From Chamaecrista fasciculata (Eukaryota; Streptophyta; Magnoliopsida; Fabales; Fabaceae), in NCBI GenBank assembly GCA_003254925.1, contig QANZ01012798.1:1-64000 (forward strand): DNA of 64,000 nt, given 5' to 3'. Under the pieces are notes generated by a model that saw only the letters and a list, made by a program, of their open reading frames with translations, did not search any database and was not told where the DNA came from. Positions within the stretch are counted from its first letter, which is position 1; every line of letters begins with the position of its first letter. Below are positions 35,532 to 47,100 of this stretch, one piece after another. Both the position numbers and the translations under genes were made by a program.

Positions 35532-35914
35532 GAAGAGAGAAGAAGGAGGCGTGTTGTAGATTTCAGATTTGTAAATAAGGAGGAGTGAGTGTGTGAATTC
35601 AGATTTGTAAATAAGTAGTAATTGAATTTTATAATTTGAAAATATAAAAAATTAGTGTATTGACTATTGAGTGAGTGTGGGAGTTAAAAAATTTATTATA
35701 TTTATTTTAAAATTTTATAATTGTTTTATATGGTGGGTTGGTGAGCTAACCCACCAACCAACCGGGTTACCTCACCATAACTCGCGGGTCAGGTGAGCCC
35801 ACTCACGCGGGTTAAAATTTTGGTGAGCCAAGATTTCTTCAACCCAGCTCACACCATTTTCGCGGGTTAAACGGGTCCAACCCGCGGGTTGGACCCGTTT
35901 TGACGGCTCTAGTT

Positions 35915-36160
35915 GAAATATATGACTTGATCCCTTAAATATCACAATTGTCAATGATTTGGTCACTAAGTCAATTTTTTTAAATAATATAACTTAGTAC
36001 AAATTCAAGGATTAAACAAATACAAAATCAATTCAAAGTTAGGGATCAAATCGTCATAAGACCAAATTATTGACAATTGTGATATTTTAAAGACTAAATT
36101 ATATATTTCGATTATTTAAAGACTGATTTATTGATTCTATATAAATACAGAGATTATATA
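35915..36160 (-). repeat. MITE cut by the right end of the hAT element
   Basis: Inverted relative to 31520-31870. Its own arms are 'GATCCCTTAAATATCACAATT' in part on the left and 'AATTGTGATATTTTAAAGAC' on the right. The outermost 45-50 bases of the left arm are missing exactly where the hAT element ends. Confidence 0.55.
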
Positions 36161-36423
36161 ATAAATGTATTTTTTTAAAAAAAGAATTAGATATTTTAAA
36201 CCAATTTTAAATAAAAAAATTAAGAGTGAAAAGGTCCAAACCTATGAAGCATGTATACATTTTATTTTCAGGGTATATCATCGTGTCAGACACGTGTTTG
36301 TATTTGACACTCATATTGCTGTAAAATATCCATACAAAACATATTTATAAATTTTAGAATAAAAAATTATTTTTTTGTAACTTTAATATAATGAACAATA
36401 AAAAATAATTATATACATATAAC

Positions 36424-38540
36424 TGTTAGGAATTGTGCCCTAGGGCCAATCCTCTTTTATATATATTATGAACATATGGATTAATTTATAGAGATAAATT
36501 AATGCTTTTCACATTATTAGCATGTTTACTGTGATTACGTCCATGATTAATTATAACATAATTAATCTAAATCTGTCCCTGATCGATTGTTTTCTTGGGA
36601 GCGAAAATGAACTAAGATCAGCATGACCTCAGTGCATAGGGATGCACGCACTAGATGCTGGAATGAGAGTCATGGTGCAATTACGTAAGGGGTTACGAGT
36701 TGTTGGACTGACCCGGAGAGCCCTGAATGGGTTTAGTCATCAGCTTGCCTCTCTTGTACACCTGTCACGACGCCTTAGACCTGAGGTCATCATTATTCCG
36801 GCGTTGCAGTTGTCAGACTTTGGCTTAGTCTAACGTTGCCCGTAGCAGGGTAGCTATAAGGGCTAAGTACGGGTTTGGTTGATTGCCGTGCTAAGGAATG
36901 TGGACTGACCAAAATTGGGATTTTGTTCTCCATTAAATTGGGAGATATCTTACTGGCGCCCTCGATGAGTCTGTCCAAGAAAATGCGTGGCCACGCTAGG
37001 ATATGGGACTTACTCAAGGAGATCGAGAAAGTAAAGGTTTGGATCATGGATGACTTTCCTGTGCCTGATCCATAACCAAGATATCGCAGAACAATAGGGT
37101 CGGTGCCTAGGTGGTACGAAGGTTAAAATCGGTTTTGGTAACGATCGATCACTCACGTGTTTTGGGTAGTCGTGATGGCTTGCTAGAGTCCGCTCACGAC
37201 TTGTAGGACATAGGGATGACCTACTGCCAACTTCACGTGGGGCCTGCTGGGTCACACACGAGCAGGATTAGAACACACCTTTTAAGGGACACGAATTAGG
37301 GTAATTCGTGGGTCACTCCGTGGCCTAATTTAAGACACAGAGGAAATGTCTGGGACATTATGTCTTGTCTTAAATTTTCTACAGGTTTAAATAATTGGTA
37401 AATAATTAATAGAGATTAATTATTTGCAATTTAAATATTGGGAAATAATAAATTAAATAATTCCTAAAAGTTAGGAGATTATTGATTTATAAAATTCCCT
37501 AATATTTATTTGAGGATGGCGCCTCATTATTAGGTGATTTAAATAATAAAAATGTTTTATTGATTTAAGTCATGAATTTGAATTTGAATTTGAAATTCTA
37601 GATTTGAATTAAGATATTGGGGTAATATTTTAATTCAATAAAGAATTTAAATTCAGAATTCAAAATTTGAATTAAAGATATTATGGTAATATTTTAATTC
37701 AAAAACATTGGGATAAAATAAGTTGGTTATGACTTCCTAATTTTAGGAGTTATTTTTTATTTATAAAATTCCCTAAAAATATGAGCAACTAGGCGCCTAT
37801 CTTAGTGGGTCCCATGGGGAGATTTGATCTCCCATTTGATTCTCTGAGATAGGGATTTGAATTTGAATTAAAATATTATAGTAATATTTTAATTAGATAT
37901 TCAAGTCTTAAAGATATGATATTATTGTAATATCATGATTTTATATTTATAAAATTACCATAATTTTGGTAAATATAAGCTAAAAGTCGCCTAACTCAAT
38001 TCATTCATGCACATTTGTGAAAAACCCTAAGTTTGCTAAGGCAAGTCGACTTTCCTCCTTGTTGAGAGAGAAATTTCGCCACCCACCTTCCTAGAGAGAG
38101 AAGTCGGTTTTCTTCTAAGGGGTTAGGAGAGAAATCGAAAGTTGTGGGTTCTAGGGTTTTTGAGAGAAGGAGAACAAAAGGTGTTTTGTTGCTGCCTTCT
38201 GCTCTGTGGCGCCACCTATCCTGAGTTCAGAGAAAGAGTTCCTGAATTCATCAACTGTAGATTCAATCCTGAGTTTCTTTGGAGAAAGAAGCAAGGAGGC
38301 TAGCACCTCGTGTTCGGGAAACTGTTCGTGTGGATCACCGGTAGAGGAAGGACGTGCAAACGAACTTCTAGACTCGCCAAGTATCACCAATCCGATTGAA
38401 ACCTTGAGGTATAACACTTTTCATATCTGGTTTTAAATTTAGCTAGCGGATCTCAGGGTGGGTTTCTCCTGGGGAGCGCAAGTTTTTTTTATTTATTTTA
38501 CAGTTCTTCCGCTGCATGTTTTCCCCGGGAATTCCCAACA
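36424..38540 (+). repeat. LTR of a second Copia copy
   Basis: 2117 bases, starting TGTTAGG and ending CCCAACA. It is homologous to the LTR at 292-1917, with an additional segment of about 345 bases (about 37173-37517) that the first LTR lacks because of the N at 982. The flank ATAAC (36419-36423) would be the left target duplication. It is followed by a primer-binding site at 38542-38553. Confidence 0.88.
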
Positions 38541-39059
38541 GTGGTATCAGAGCCACGCTAGTCCTGGATTTAAAATCATGTTTTGTGTACATGTGATGTA
38601 TGCTTGGCGTGTTTTACCTTTTTCGATCATGTTTTGGTTTTACAAAAATCCACCGATTATTTTTTCCTAAAATTGAATCTATAAGAAAAGGTGCAAATTT
38701 ATGTATGTGATACATAAAGAAATCAATATGATTGATTTGAAAATTTTTCTTGTAAATATAGGCCAAAGTCGAAATTCCCATATAATTATGGTTAAAAGTG
38801 TTTTAATCATAATATTATGTGGGTGACTGAAAATATAATAAAATTATGAATTTTAGAATTTTTGGGTCAATAATTAAAATTTTGGAATATGATTCATGAA
38901 TTTTATAATTATTGATAATGGGCCTAATTTCAAGAAAAGGGCATGTTAAAATTGCACAACCTAATTAACACCTACAAAAATCGTTTTTGATATGTGTTGG
39001 ATATATATTGTGTTTGACATAATTGTATGAAGTGTTCATATATGTAATTGTGTGGTGTT
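38541..39059 (+). mobile_element. Leader of the second Copia copy, cut at an N
   Basis: Homologous to 1918 to about 2450 of the first element. It stops at GTGTGGTGTT directly before the N at 39060. Sequence after the N is unrelated, so gag-pol and the 3' LTR of this copy are missing from the assembly or deleted. Confidence 0.82.
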
Positions 39060-39060
39060 N
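39060..39060. other. Ambiguous base at an assembly junction
   Basis: A single N where Copia leader sequence changes abruptly to unrelated sequence. It probably represents an unsized gap. Confidence 0.7.
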
Positions 39061-39954
39061 ATTATTTTATGCCTCTTAAACTCTATTATCTATCAAAAAG
39101 GTCCTTCTTCAACAATTGGGGTGTTACATTATCTCTTAGACCCCAAAAAAAATATAGAGGGTTTATATTTAATATATTAAAAATAATTATTTATTGCGTC
39201 ATCCGGTCCGACCGGTTCAACCGATCAGACCATGAACCGAACACTTGTCTGAGTCTTTGTCTGGTTCGGTTATGACAACACTAGCAATAACAAACAATTA
39301 TTAACAACATATAATTAGTTAACAATAATATGTAAATATGATAATTAATTTTTTAATATTTTATTATGATGTTTTATAAAAATATATATTTTATGATTAA
39401 TAATAAATTAAAATATTTTTAAATAAATAAAAAAAATTGTTTAAATAAAAATACTAATAGGCAACAGTTTTTCCCGTTGCAAATAATAAAATTTTAAAAA
39501 AAAGAAACAGCAACACATTAAAAGTGTTGCAACAGAAAAATATGAAAAAAAACTGCATTGCAACACGCTGACAGAAGTGCCACGTGGCAGTTGCTCATTG
39601 GTCCACGTGTATTGGGATACTAGTATCATATTAGAGTGTCCCATATATCTAAATAGTTTTTTCTTTGGGGTACAAATCTAAATACTTTATTTTTTTATAT
39701 TATTTAAAAAATTAAACAAAAAAGAGTTCTATAATAAAAATATAATAAATTTCCTACAAGTCGTATCCTATCCTATATAGGTCAAAGTAGAAAGAAGTCT
39801 TGAAATCACGCACACACGCACCAACCATCCCTAGTCCTTTGTTAAGTGGCTTCTTGAATTCCAACATACCCACTTCATTTGAAGTTTCCACCACTCCAAT
39901 CACTATGGTGCCATCTTATCAACGCAATGGATTTGATTGCTAGTTTGTTATTTC
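39061..39954. other. Intergenic DNA with transposon ends
   Basis: No gene. 39198-39268 has CCGGTCCGACCGGTTC-type text ending GGTTATGACAACAC, the right end of a hAT or Mutator-like element whose left end is not visible. 39455-39560 has inverted 'GCAACAC/GTGTTGC' motifs. Origin not assigned. Confidence 0.45.
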
Positions 39955-40920
39955 CAAGGTTAAGAAAACCAGACCGGACCGGCCGGTTGGACCGTGAACC
40001 GGGACTTGGTCCGGTCCGATTCAGAGACAAAACCGGATGTGCATCAAAACGGTCAAAAACCGGGAAAACCGGTAAGAACCGGCCGGTTCCCCAAATAACC
40101 GGTTTGGTTATTTTTCCTCCATTCTTGGTCTAGAACTATGAAATGAGGGAGAAAAAAATAGGGTACCAAATATAAAAAGAATATAAAAGTAGAAGAAGGA
40201 GAGTAGGAACTCAATATCAATGAACACAAAAAAAATTATTACAGATCTGATTCATAGGCTCACAGCAAAGAAGAGGAAAACACAACTTGAAGACGGAGAA
40301 GAGAAAACGCATAGACGAAGCGGGAGAGAAAATTTGGCATCTTGCTCCTTGTGGTGAAGGATAATACCTTGCTTCCAATTAAAATATAAATGCTAATTAG
40401 ATGGTCATTAATGGGTAGGTTAATACTCATAAATTGTATTGTGGTGAAGGATAATACCTTGCTTCCAATTAAAATATAAATGCTAATTAGATGGTCATTA
40501 ATGGGTAGGTTAATACTCATAAATTGTATTGCTATTTTTCAATGAAAAGATAAATGCTGATTGGAGAGTAATTAATGAGTAGGTTAATTCTCATAAATTG
40601 TGTTTATAGGTGTCAACTTTTTTTTTTATTTTTCATTCTTTTTTAGTTTTTTTATTTTTCAAATAAATATAATTTAATAACTAGTGTAATAATATTTAAT
40701 GAAAGCAATTATTTATATTAAAATGATAGTATATTAAGATTTACTACATTATTATTTAATATATTTTGTTGATAATAGATAATTTTTATAATATATAAAA
40801 TTTAAAAAAAAATATATTTCATTATAAACGGTCAGATCGCGGTTGAACCCCGGTTGAACCATTGAACCTTAAACCCCTACCTCGACCGGTTTAGTGTCCG
40901 CTCCGGTTTTTAGAACCTTG
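39955..40920. mobile_element. Non-autonomous hAT element with 8-bp TSD
   Basis: The ends CAAGGTTAAGAAAACC and (complement) CAAGGTTCTAAAAACC are inverted repeats. The flanks are identical: GTTATTTC at 39947-39954 and 40921-40928, the 8-bp duplication of hAT insertion. The subterminal regions are rich in ACCGG and CCGGTT motifs. No transposase. The interior holds a perfect 90-base tandem duplication. Confidence 0.82.
40351..40530. repeat. Perfect 90-bp tandem duplication
   Basis: Bases 40351-40440 and 40441-40530 are identical. A third, diverged partial unit follows (about 40531-40604). An ORF through it merely repeats the same residues and is not a gene. Confidence 0.95.
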
Positions 40921-40999
40921 GTTATTTCAACATCTTTGCACTTTTCAAGGTTTTACAATTTGTAAGACCTATAGTTTTCGTTTTTAAATTTTGCATTAA

Positions 41000-41335
41000 A
41001 TTTTAATTTTATTTTCAATGTTTATTTATGATCAATTTTATTTTTAAAATTTTATATTTTGATAGATTTTATTATTTATTTTTGCTTTAGTCAAATATTA
41101 ATGACATATTATATGTGACTAATGAGATATAATGTAAAATTAATAGAAAAAGAAATTCAAATCTCAACTCAGATTAAAAAATACAATAAAATTGATCGAT
41201 ATTTATTGAAAGTAGTCGAAAAATAAAATTGGCCAAAATCAAATTTTGGGGACAAAATTGATAGCAAAACAAACATTAGGGACAAAGTTAAAACTTGATA
41301 TAAAATTTGGAAACTAAAAGTGTGCTTTTGAACTT
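41000..41335. repeat. MITE copy, related to 23975-24315
   Basis: It has the same motif order as 23975-24315 ('GTCAAATATTAATGACATAT', 'AAAATTGATAGCAAAAC', 'GGGACAAAGTTAAAACTTG'). Boundaries approximate. Confidence 0.5.
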
Positions 41336-42589
41336 TAGAGGATAGTCAAAGTCGTAAGGACTTATCTATTCTTAACCAAACGTGAGCAATTCAATTTCTA
41401 GCTTTGAGTATGAAAAATTTTGAAATCTTTGGGTCAATTATCCCACTCATCAAAGTGTTTGCAAACCAGTGAAAAGATTAATCGTTGTTACTAAATACCC
41501 TGAGTAACACTTAAACTTAATTACCAAAAAAGAAAAAAGAAAAAAAGAAGTGTGCTTTTACATTTTAAAAAAGAAGTAAACATAAAGTATACCTTCAAAT
41601 TTCTCCCTCAAGTCAAGATCTGAGTCTCCGTGTTCTTTTTTCTATTCAAAATCCTAACTTTGTTTACTTCTCAACAGCTACTATATACCAAATCAAACAA
41701 ATTGTCATGTTCTATTTTGATTGCGATCACAACTACCGAAAAAAATAAAATAAAATGAGTAAATTTTTAAATTAGTTCATACAGGAAATAATTACCCAAT
41801 TGCGAAAAGTGTATAATTTATACTCTGATAAAAATCATGAAACTAATATATTACATCTATATTATTCTCATAAATCAATTCCTGTAAAATAAACTCAGAG
41901 AATTAAATTGTATTTACTAGATTGGTAGAAATTAAAAGCCTGTTAGATTCCTATCTCTAAGAACCATGTTTTAAAATTGTTTTGAGAGTTCATAACAACA
42001 TTCATTAGTTTTTTGTCTTAGATTTTAAAAACAATATTTGATGTTTTGAATTTTAAAAACAAAAAAATAAAACATGTTTTTCAGTTTTAAAAAATAGAAA
42101 ACTATTTATAGGGAAGGAAACAAACAGGTCCTAAATTATCCGTTCTTAAATCTTTTAATAAAATTAGACAAAAATACTATTAGTACCCTCAAAGTATGAA
42201 GTCAATTTTAATTTTACTATCAAAGATTTTTCGGATCAATTGTACCTTTAATATTTTACTTTTGAATCAATTGTATTCCAAACTAATCTCATACTTTAGA
42301 AGTATCAAAAGTACTTTTACCATCAAATTATATGTTTACTCTAAATTTTAATTCAAACTTCAACCCCACATGTTATAGCAGAATTCAAAGGGTGGATGAG
42401 AGAGATTGGTATCTTCAATTTTTCTTGATCAAACTTAACCACTATTGATAAGATCATTGCAAAGATCGTTTACTTCATTAAATCATATTAAACTGCCTTA
42501 AGCTCCATTATAATAATAATTTTGTGACTATTTATTACAAAGTGATGGTTTACCCACATCGGTTGCTACAAAAGCAGATATACTACATC
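41336..42589. other. AT-rich intergenic DNA
   Basis: No gene. 42165-42325 is a weak foldback ('CTCAAAGTATGAAGTC' against 'CTTTAGAAGTATCAAAAG'). Confidence 0.5.
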
Positions 42590-42935
42590 CTAGGAAGCAT
42601 GGACACTGACACGGACACGGGACACGACACGGACACGGACACAGCGACACGCTAAACTCACAAAATTATGCGACACGACACGCCATATATTTAAATATAT
42701 AAATAATTAAATATTCATAATTTTTAATGAAAAATTTAAAAATTATAAGTGTTATTCATAATATATGTCATATGTATTATTATTTTCTCTTATATGTCAT
42801 GTTAAAGTCACAAAAAATTGATTTATATTTTAAAATTTATGAATATGTGTCGTGTCGGTGTCGTACGGGTGTCGGACACTGACACGTGTCCGACACGACG
42901 ACACGCCCTTAGAATGAAGTGTCCATGCTTCTTAG
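42590..42935. mobile_element. hAT-type MITE with 8-bp TSD
   Basis: 346 bases. The ends CTAGGAAGCATGGACACT and (complement) CTAAGAAGCATGGACACT are inverted repeats. The target duplication ACTACATC lies at 42582-42589 and 42936-42943. Both subterminal regions are tandem GACACG/CGTGTC arrays (for example GACACGGACACGGGACACG). No coding capacity. Confidence 0.85.
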
Positions 42936-43463
42936 ACTACATCTGAATTAAAACCAACATTGAGAAGCTTTTGCTTTTGTTTTTTTAAATACAGTTGAAA
43001 TAAAAATAGAATAATACCAAAAAAAAAATACTAGACTATGATTTTTCTTTTTGAAAATATCTATTTTAATTAAGATGTAATGTTTTCACTTTAAATTAAT
43101 TTATAAATAAAGTGAATTTTATTATTTTTGTTAAGAAGATTACCAATTATGAATGATTAACAAATCTAAAATTGGAGTGTTTGTTATGAAGATTACCAAT
43201 TATGAGATAACACATAATATTTTTAAAATTCAGTTTCCTTCCACTTTTCATTCGCGGGAAAATGTCACGATTTATTTTTAATAATGAACTAATAGCTAAA
43301 ATATAATCAGCTTTATATAAATCCAATTCTTAAAAAAATTCTATAATTCAGAAGATTTATGTACTATTTTCTCTTCTTTAGTCTTTCCTTTTGTGTTCCC
43401 TTCGAAGAGTTCCTTCTTATATAGATCACAATTATAATTGACGAAAACATCACTTCTGGTCAC

Positions 43464-43644
43464 CAACAATGGTTCATGTAATGGTTGACAAACTACACCC
43501 TAGGTGAGAAGACTCAGGTTCGATCCCTAGAGTCAACATTGTTGGAAGGGTTTTAAACTGTTTGCTCTCCAACCCGAATGGAATTAGCATTCACTTAGAC
43601 CGTTACACGGATAGGCCGGGAAACCCATGATTTTTGAAAAAAAC
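43464..43644 (+). mobile_element. tRNA-derived SINE with 20-bp TSD
   Basis: A B-box GGTTCGATCC lies at 43517-43526, about 55 bases from the 5' end, with an A-box-like segment (TGGTTCATGTAATGG) before it. The body ends in an A-rich tail. The flanks 43444-43463 and 43645-43664 match in 18 of 20 positions (both contain TCACTTCT.GTCAC), a clear target duplication. It inserted just downstream of the kinase gene. Confidence 0.82.
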
Positions 43645-43664
43645 AAAACCTCACTTCTAGTCAC

Positions 43665-44176
43665 ATAATGAACCAAAAACACTGAATTCATAAAGTAATA
43701 AAATCAGAAAGACATGAAAGACCACATTTTGCATTAAACCACTTAATCTACCTCAATTCACTATACAATGAAACCATCAAGGGCTCAACTAAATTAAGCT
43801 CATAATGTCCTTCATTGATTTTACATGCTCCTGAGAGTAGTAGTACAAATAACTTACAGAAGAACTCATTCCATTAACCGCAGCTAACATATTCCTCTTG
43901 CCAAAACAACTTTTTTTCCTTTTTTTACAATGAAGCTTTTGATATCATCTAAGTGGGATTAATATTATACGTTTAAGTATTATCAACTATAGCATTAGTC
44001 TGTTTCTATACAGTCTCTTTCACTTCTGTATTGGTTAGCTGCTGTGAATTCCTTTTTCCCTCAATCAAAAAGGGGAAATGAAAGTGTCTCTATGTGAACA
44101 AGAAAAAAGAAAGTGGAAATTAGAGTGCCCAGATTCTCACCTAACTGCAATATATTAAGTTATGCATGGCATCTCA
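43665..44176 (-). other. 3' flank and probable 3' UTR of the kinase gene
   Basis: No ORF. Contiguous with the kinase stop codon at 44177-44179. The poly(A) site cannot be located from sequence. Confidence 0.45.
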
Positions 44177-47100
44177 TCAGGCACCATTAGCCTCTGAATC
44201 ATTCTGCAAGTTGCACAACTGAAAATAAGATCAGGCCAAATGAAAAGACTAATGTTTTCAACAAATAATAATAGGCGTAAATTAATTATTTGATCCCTGA
44301 AAGATAACAAGTGTCTCAATTTAGTCTTGAAAGATGAGTTTATATAATTTGATCTCTAAAAGATACTAGTATAATCAATTTGATCTTTTTGTTTAGAATA
44401 CCAATCGAAATATAATGAAGAATCTTATGTAGTTTTGAATTTTATTAAATTACAATAAACAATTGAGGTTAAAAAAAAATATTTGTTGTTAAATTTGAAT
44501 TAATGTTTTAGCAAAATAGATCAAATTGATTGTTATTGCATCTTTGAAGAGTTAAATCTTACAATTGTCTTCCAAGGACTATATTGAGACATTTATTATC
44601 TTTCAAGAACCGAATCAGTAATTTCCTCTAATAATAGCAAGAGTAACTTGTAATGAAATATTGCTATTTATGTTTTTACCCCAACTTCTTTCAGGAGATT
44701 TTCCAGTTCAACTGTTATATCGTGAAACGACGGCCTATTGCTCGGAATTGCTTCCCAACATCTTTGCATCAAATCTACAAGTCTAGGGTGCCCTTGCTTA
44801 GGGAGTTCTGGGCGTAGCCCCTGAAAGGATGCACATCACTGTTGGGTCAGACACAAACGGGCACTGCTGGTTGAGTTACCAACTGTATTGTACAGACTCC
44901 AGGGCATTCCTGGTTGATGATATATATTAAATTTAAACATTTTGAATTTGGAATTTCTGGAAATAGCCCCCTCAAAGGACTAAACATCAACATACCATTT
45001 TGTACAATGATTATCAGTTTTGAAAGATAACTTTGATTATATATAAAAATTGAGCAAACTAACATTTTAGTCCCTAGATTATCATATGGGCACTGTCATT
45101 TTGGTCCTTGATTTTTTGAAATGCTTGATTTAATCTCCGTAAATTCATGACTTGTTTCAAATTAGTCTTTCTATGAACACCTTACCACTATACAACTCAG
45201 CTCCAAGAGGGACTAAGTTGCTCCAAAATTTTCTAGGACTAAATCATTTCAAAAGCTTAAGGACTAAACTAACACCCATATAATTTATGGACTAAATTGA
45301 TAGTTTAATCATAAAATTTAATAGCATTTTAGAAGTAGTTCTAGTTATCATTCTAATTTTCAGTAGTTTACAAAGTGTAGAGAGACATTAATTACTTCTT
45401 CTATAAGTACTAAAGGAATATAAAGGCTTAAATAATAGAAGATTGCTAATTCACACTTGAGTAACAGGAAAGCCAAACAAAACCATGTATCAGCAAATAC
45501 CTGTTCAAGATCCACAAACAAATGGAGCAATGAATGGAAACTTTGCAAAAACAGGTGAGGATGCTGATATATATGTTGTCAAGCAGCATTGCAGCATTAA
45601 GAGGATTCAATTATAAAAATTAACCTTTATGATTAACATCTAAGGTTCATATTGAATATCAAGGACAAACCTGTCTCACACCCAGGGCAGCTTGTAGTGG
45701 AGTCATGGTATCATATGGCACCTGAAATGTACGAAAAAAATTGTGTTGAGTCTACTTGATATGTCAAAAATAAAAAATCATAGTGTTCAAGGAGAATAAG
45801 CTAGAGTTATAATTTATGCTCTACCTTTGCTGTCACCAGTTCCCACAGTACTATGGAAAAACTGAACACATCTGCTTTCTGATCATAGGGTTGATGGTTT
45901 ATAACCTGGCGGGAAAATTCAATAATAGTAAGATACAGAAAGCAAAACCAGAGTAAGGCAAACATGTCACATGACAACTATGAAACACAAAAATTGACAT
46001 GACATTTATTTTGGCCTGAAACATTGGCATGACATTTAGACAAACAAGTTCGTCAAAATTTAAAAAATCTAGAACATGCACAACACATTATATACATATT
46101 CTTTAAACTTTCAATTAGTTATATGCTTTTAGAGAAAAACAGAACCAGCATCATTTTATATTCCAAGTATCTAACACTATCATTTTCTAAATCAAAAGTT
46201 GTCACTCCATTATTAAAAGGTCAAGACCTCATTTTGGTCCCTTAACTACAATGTGAGTTCCGTTTTGACCCCTAAACTTTTTTCTCATTCTGTTCTTTAA
46301 ACTTTTCCACTTGTTCCGCCCTTAGTTCCCAAACTAATTCCGTCACTCCTTTTCCGTTAAGTGTGATGTGTCATTCTTAAAAACGATTTCAAGTGGGACA
46401 AAATTGTTGAACAGGCATGTTTTCAATTATTTTAATCTCTCTTCTCCCTCACTCTCTTTGTTAGTCCTCTCTCTTCTCCCTCATCAATTTCATGATGGAA
46501 GCTGCTTGTGTCTTTGGCCAAGAGCAGTCAATGATGCAGTCAAAAAGGGAAAGGGGTTCACAAAGCTCGATGACGATGGACAAGAAATCGTTGGTTTTGA
46601 TGACAGAAGATTCGAAGAGTATTAGATGGGGAGACAAAAGGGTCATGCATTTGGCTTCATTGCCAGGGTAATCGTGATTGGTGAAATCAGTGAGGAGGTG
46701 CTTGTTGATGACCTTGCAAGCATGAAATTCCTCGGAGATGGGATCGAAGGAGTAGAAGGCAGTGCCGAATCGCACGCCCAATCTCCTCACACACTTGGTA
46801 CTGTCTCTAGATGCTCTCGCACATTCTCCCTAATTGATTATTTGTTCGTTTGTTTCTTGCTTTTGTGATTTTTTGATTTACCTTCTGCGACATTACTCTT
46901 CAATTTTATCGAATAGAAACAGAGAAAGGAATAGAAAACAGAGGAAAGGGAGAGAAGAGGTATGGACAAGGGGACATGCTCGACAGAGTCTGCACGCGCC
47001 TCTGTTGCCGGAGGAGGAGTAGCATGCCGATGAGTTGCAACCGGCTTTTGGATAAGAGAAAGAAGGAGAGGGGGAGAGACACAGCGGGGAGAAAGAGAAA

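Larger units (their letters stand above)
31965..35911 (-). mobile_element. hAT DNA transposon with broken transposase
   Basis: The ends are exact inverted repeats TAGAGCCGTCAAA (31965-31977) and its complement ending at 35911. The element is 3947 bases long. Both subterminal regions (about 31978-32125 and 35730-35900) are packed with GC-rich motifs such as AACCCGG, GGGTTGG and GTGAGCC in both orientations, as expected for transposase binding sites. A three-exon transposase gene fills the centre on the minus strand but is disrupted. The 8-bp flanks do not match (TATATATA against GTTGAAAT), so no target duplication is visible. Confidence 0.88.

Noticed and set aside
39270..39300. CACTA transposon end (CACTAGCAATAAC)
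   Set aside because: No matching inverted end and no 3-bp duplication could be found.
40260..40520. 86-residue ORF with an internally repeated peptide
   Set aside because: It runs through the perfect 90-bp tandem duplication inside a hAT element; the repeat is of DNA origin and no start context or family supports a gene.
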